This document shows positions 61,625 through 64,000 of a stretch of 64,000 nucleotides of DNA, in pieces. The position numbers were made by a program, and so were the translations under genes. The notes under the pieces were generated by a model that saw only the letters and a program-made list of their open reading frames with translations, was not told the DNA's origin and did no database searches. Source of the DNA: JAHZKS01 sp047404135 (GTDB lineage Bacteria; Pseudomonadota; Alphaproteobacteria; Rickettsiales; JABSSG01); the NCBI GenBank assembly GCA_047404135.1, contig JBDOIT010000001.1:22929-86928 (forward strand), in the 5' to 3' direction. The number at the start of each line of letters is the position of its first letter. The first letter of the stretch is position 1.

Positions 61625-64000
61625 ATATCTTTCCCTTGTTTATTTTCAACCTTTGTGACAGGTGTTGAGTCAGGGGAAAAACTTTTGCCTTTCCTTGTTT
61701 GTTCTATTTCAGACCCTATTATCTTTGGAATATTACCCAGTTTTCTATTGCGCTGATCCGCCTCTTTTCTCGTAGATTTTTCTTGCACTTTAGCTGGATG
61801 AAGCTTCTTCTCAAGCATTTCTTCTCTCTCCTCCTGCGCTGTAACTGCTACAGCACTATCCCTTGACCTGTGCTCCTTTTTTTCTGCCTCTTCTGCTCTT
61901 CTTAAGACTAGACTTTTCTCCAATCCCTTAAGACGTTCAGCAATAGATGCTTTCTGCTCAGTTTCTGCAGATGCTTTCTCTTGCTCAGCTTTGTAGTAGC
62001 TCAGCACCTCTGCAATCTCATTAGCTCTCTCATCAGCCATTCTTAACGCTTCCTTGATAGAATCCCCCTCCACTGCTGCAGATTTAACATCCATTTTTAG
62101 TTGTTCATTTTCCGTTAATAGACTCAAACCTAATTGACCTGCATCTTCTAACTTAGATTGCATAAGTGATTTTTCAACATTCAATCTCTCGATTATTGCC
62201 TTTGATTCCTCTCTCTCACTAATCACTTTTTCTAAATCACCCTCTACATCTCTTCTATCCTTTGAACCATCCTCCAGATATTCTTTCTGCTGCACCAACA
62301 CGTCATATGACGCTTGAAGATCAGCAAGATCTTGTTCCTTTAACTTGAGCTTCTCATTATTACTTCGAATAGACTCCTCTGCTCCTGTCATAGATGCTTC
62401 CATTGCCTGATGATCTGCTTCTAGGGTATCATGTTTTCTTTGAACTCCTTGTAGAGCTTCTCCTTGTGCATCGAACTGTTGTTGGATATCATCCCTAGCC
62501 TCAATCATTTCTTGAAGCTTTGCTTCAAGCGGCTTAACTTGGATTTGTGCTGTTGTAAGCTTACTAGTCAACTCTTTGATTTCTCTTTCAGATCTTTCTA
62601 AATGGTCTATCAGTACGCTATTATCTTTTCTCTCTTGCTCTTTCTCTTCATACGTTAGCCCTCCTTTATGTCCTGTAAGCTTTTCTATCTCAGCGTTTTT
62701 TCCTTCCAGTTCTGCTGTCAAACTTTCTATATCTTGACATACCCTCTTATTAAATTCTGAGAACTCCATAACATGTCTGGAGGATTCGATGAGTTCCCTT
62801 TTCATCTCATTATATGAAGCCTCTAGAGAGGAAAGTTGAAGAACAACATTCCCTCTTTCTTCTCTAATTTCTTGTAAAGAGTCTATTAATTGTGAATTTT
62901 GCTCTAAAATACCCACGTTCAAACTTTTCTGTGTTTTCAGCTCTTTCCCCAAGGCAAGCACTCTTCTCTCAGTGCCTGCCTTTTCTGCTTGAGCTTGATC
63001 TCTCTCCGAGCTTACTTTTCGAAGACTGGCCGACAGGGTATTTCTCCCTTCTTTTAACTTAGCAACATCCTGACCAAGGGTTTTATTAGCATCTAATAGA
63101 ACGTCACTTTTTTCTCTCTCTAACCTAAGATCTCTCTCAATCTCTAAATTTTTACTAGTGAGACGCTCTAGGTCTGCTTTTAGACCCAGCTCCTTTTTAC
63201 TTAGAGCATCCAAAGTCCCTTTAGTACTTTTTGCTTCATCTCCTAGAGCTGTTTTCTCTGCTGTCAATTTTTCTTTCTCACTCAGGAGTCTAAGTAGATC
63301 TTGAGATTTTTCTTCTAATAGTCCTTCATTTGATCGCAGCTTATCACCAAGAGTCTTAAGTGTTGCGTTGAGGGCAGAGTTTTTTTCTACAACTTTGTCA
63401 TGGGCACTCTTTATTCTATCAAATTCACCTTTTAGTGTAGATAGATTAGTCTCAAGAAGATCTTTGGCTTGGGTCTTGTCCTCTAGCGAAGAAGACAAGG
63501 AATTGAGTTTTAGATCTTGAGACCTAATCCGATCTTGTATCTGAGCTTTTTCTTTATTTGCCAGCCTCAGCTTTTCCATAGTAACTTTCCCTGCATCAGC
63601 AAGAGCTTTTAATCTACTAACCTCTTGATCTTTAGCAGAAAGTTTTTCTTTAAGACCTGCCTTCTCTGATTGACTTTTAGATAGACTCCGTTGCAGTTCT
63701 GCAGAAGCTTCTGTAAGCTCTATAGATCTTTTTCTTAACAAGCTGAATCTACCTTGACTATCTCTCAACTCTGCGCTACGTCTATCTAAAAGATTCTGTA
63801 ATGCTGAATAATGCCTCGTTTGATCTGCTAATGAATGCTTTAAATAATTAGATTGTCTTTTAAACTCCTGAGCTTCTGCTTGAGCTTGATCTCTCTCCGA
63901 GCTTACTTTTCGAAGACTGGCCGACAGGGTATTTCTCCCTTCTTTTAACTTAGCAACATCCTGACCAAGGGTTTTATTAGCATCTAATAGAACGTCACTT
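61621..64000 (-). CDS. Giant coiled-coil protein, 5' end beyond the window
   Basis: The frame reads from the right edge without a stop for 792 codons to the TGA at 61621; a TTG at 63768 has been taken as a start by simple ORF calling, but the frame continues open upstream, so the N-terminus lies outside. The protein is almost wholly Lys/Glu/Leu-rich heptad repeat of the SMC/IncA type, with no Walker A in view. It contains at least two nucleotide-identical 127-bp blocks 891 bp apart (297 codons), so it is built from long repeated units. It ends in a basic tail (FSPDSTPVTKVENKQG). Role unknown; structural or host-facing functions are possible. Confidence 0.82.
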   Translation of the reverse strand, partial: SDVLLDANKTLGQDVAKLKEGRNTLSASLRKVSSERDQAQAEAQEFKRQSNYLKHSLADQTRHYSALQNLLDRRSAELRDSQGRFSLLRKRSIELTEASAELQRSLSKSQSEKAGLKEKLSAKDQEVSRLKALADAGKVTMEKLRLANKEKAQIQDRIRSQDLKLNSLSSSLEDKTQAKDLLETNLSTLKGEFDRIKSAHDKVVEKNSALNATLKTLGDKLRSNEGLLEEKSQDLLRLLSEKEKLTAEKTALGDEAKSTKGTLDALSKKELGLKADLERLTSKNLEIERDLRLEREKSDVLLDANKTLGQDVAKLKEGRNTLSASLRKVSSERDQAQAEKAGTERRVLALGKELKTQKSLNVGILEQNSQLIDSLQEIREERGNVVLQLSSLEASYNEMKRELIESSRHVMEFSEFNKRVCQDIESLTAELEGKNAEIEKLTGHKGGLTYEEKEQERKDNSVLIDHLERSEREIKELTSKLTTAQIQVKPLEAKLQEMIEARDDIQQQFDAQGEALQGVQRKHDTLEADHQAMEASMTGAEESIRSNNEKLKLKEQDLADLQASYDVLVQQKEYLEDGSKDRRDVEGDLEKVISEREESKAIIERLNVEKSLMQSKLEDAGQLGLSLLTENEQLKMDVKSAAVEGDSIKEALRMADERANEIAEVLSYYKAEQEKASAETEQKASIAERLKGLEKSLVLRRAEEAEKKEHRSRDSAVAVTAQEEREEMLEKKLHPAKVQEKSTRKEADQRNRKLGNIPKIIGSEIEQTRKGKSFSPDSTPVTKVENKQGKDI
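62983..63109 (-). repeat. 127-bp direct repeat, copy A
   Basis: Identical base for base to 63874-64000, in the same frame of the coiled-coil gene. It encodes 42 residues including KTLGQDVAKLKEG and SASLRKVSSERDQAQAE. Confidence 0.97.
63874..64000 (-). repeat. 127-bp direct repeat, copy B (reaches window edge)
   Basis: Second copy, 891 bp from copy A. The match may extend beyond the window, so the true unit length is not visible. On the coding strand both copies end at the same codon, after which the sequences diverge. Confidence 0.97.

Overview
The window reads as a chromosome segment of an AT-rich, host-dependent alphaproteobacterium, most likely a Rickettsiales endosymbiont (a Midichloria- or Rickettsia-like lineage; the family is not resolved from this window). 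The evidence is a MipZ-type division ATPase, a DivK-like receiver, rpsU divergent from a COQ9-family gene, a BamF (DUF3035) lipoprotein, CtaG, CycM-like cytochrome c, the gatCAB amidotransferase, a eukaryote-like IleS, a CADD-family protein, a Rickettsiales-style VirB6 and an ankyrin protein. There is no rRNA operon, insertion sequence, prophage or CRISPR array in view.

Layout. 1-2404: murB (cut by the left edge), murC and acpS on the minus strand with a candidate promoter. 2519-4195: a glycosyltransferase/effector-like gene whose 3' end carries a 50-bp tandem triplication. 4307-7285: mtaB-ftsY-mipZ, overlapping on the minus strand. 7421-10155: three unrecognised minus-strand genes, two with N-terminal membrane anchors. 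10406-13796: YddA/BacA-like ABC transporter, a small exported protein, a lysine-rich histone-like protein with 30-bp repeats, and a CADD-like pABA synthase. 13962-18223: a 1116-residue membrane protein and a second small membrane protein, both unrecognised. 18719-25206: AEC transporter, rpsU (apparent CTG start), coq9-ileS-gpsA and divK. 25551-29665: an orphan virB6 and a Bcr/CflA efflux pump. 29728-35530: an Ala-rich repeat protein, an outer-membrane beta-barrel, pepP and ligA. 35605-38900: dnaX-ybaB-recR behind a terminator-like leader, then an ankyrin protein. 39021-45390: AsmA-like protein, rimM, decayed DNA, tRNA-Glu, an SDR, a 54-residue zf-CHCC protein and parC. 45391-49856: nusB, an exported hypothetical, and ribF-lspA-bamF-ppiD. 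50226-51136: tRNA-Leu and a hairpin-rich non-coding stretch. 51137-57183: xthA-cycM, a membrane-anchored sulfotransferase, and gatCAB. 57463-61000: a second beta-barrel with a clear promoter and terminator, a small hypothetical, ctaG, lpxC and a small membrane protein. 60983-64000: a hypothetical protein translationally coupled to a giant coiled-coil gene that runs off the right edge.

How it fits together. The housekeeping genes show a cell that still builds peptidoglycan (murBC) and lipid A (lpxC), assembles outer-membrane proteins (bamF, ppiD, lspA), respires (ctaG, cycM, coq9) and charges Gln/Asn tRNAs by amidation. Scattered between these conserved blocks are the genes most likely to face the host: the glycosyltransferase, sulfotransferase, ankyrin protein, Ala-rich protein, two surface barrels, VirB6 and the giant coiled-coil protein. 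Many of these host-facing genes contain fresh tandem repeats (50, 30, 15 and 891-bp spacing), so repeat-driven variation is the most striking theme of the window.
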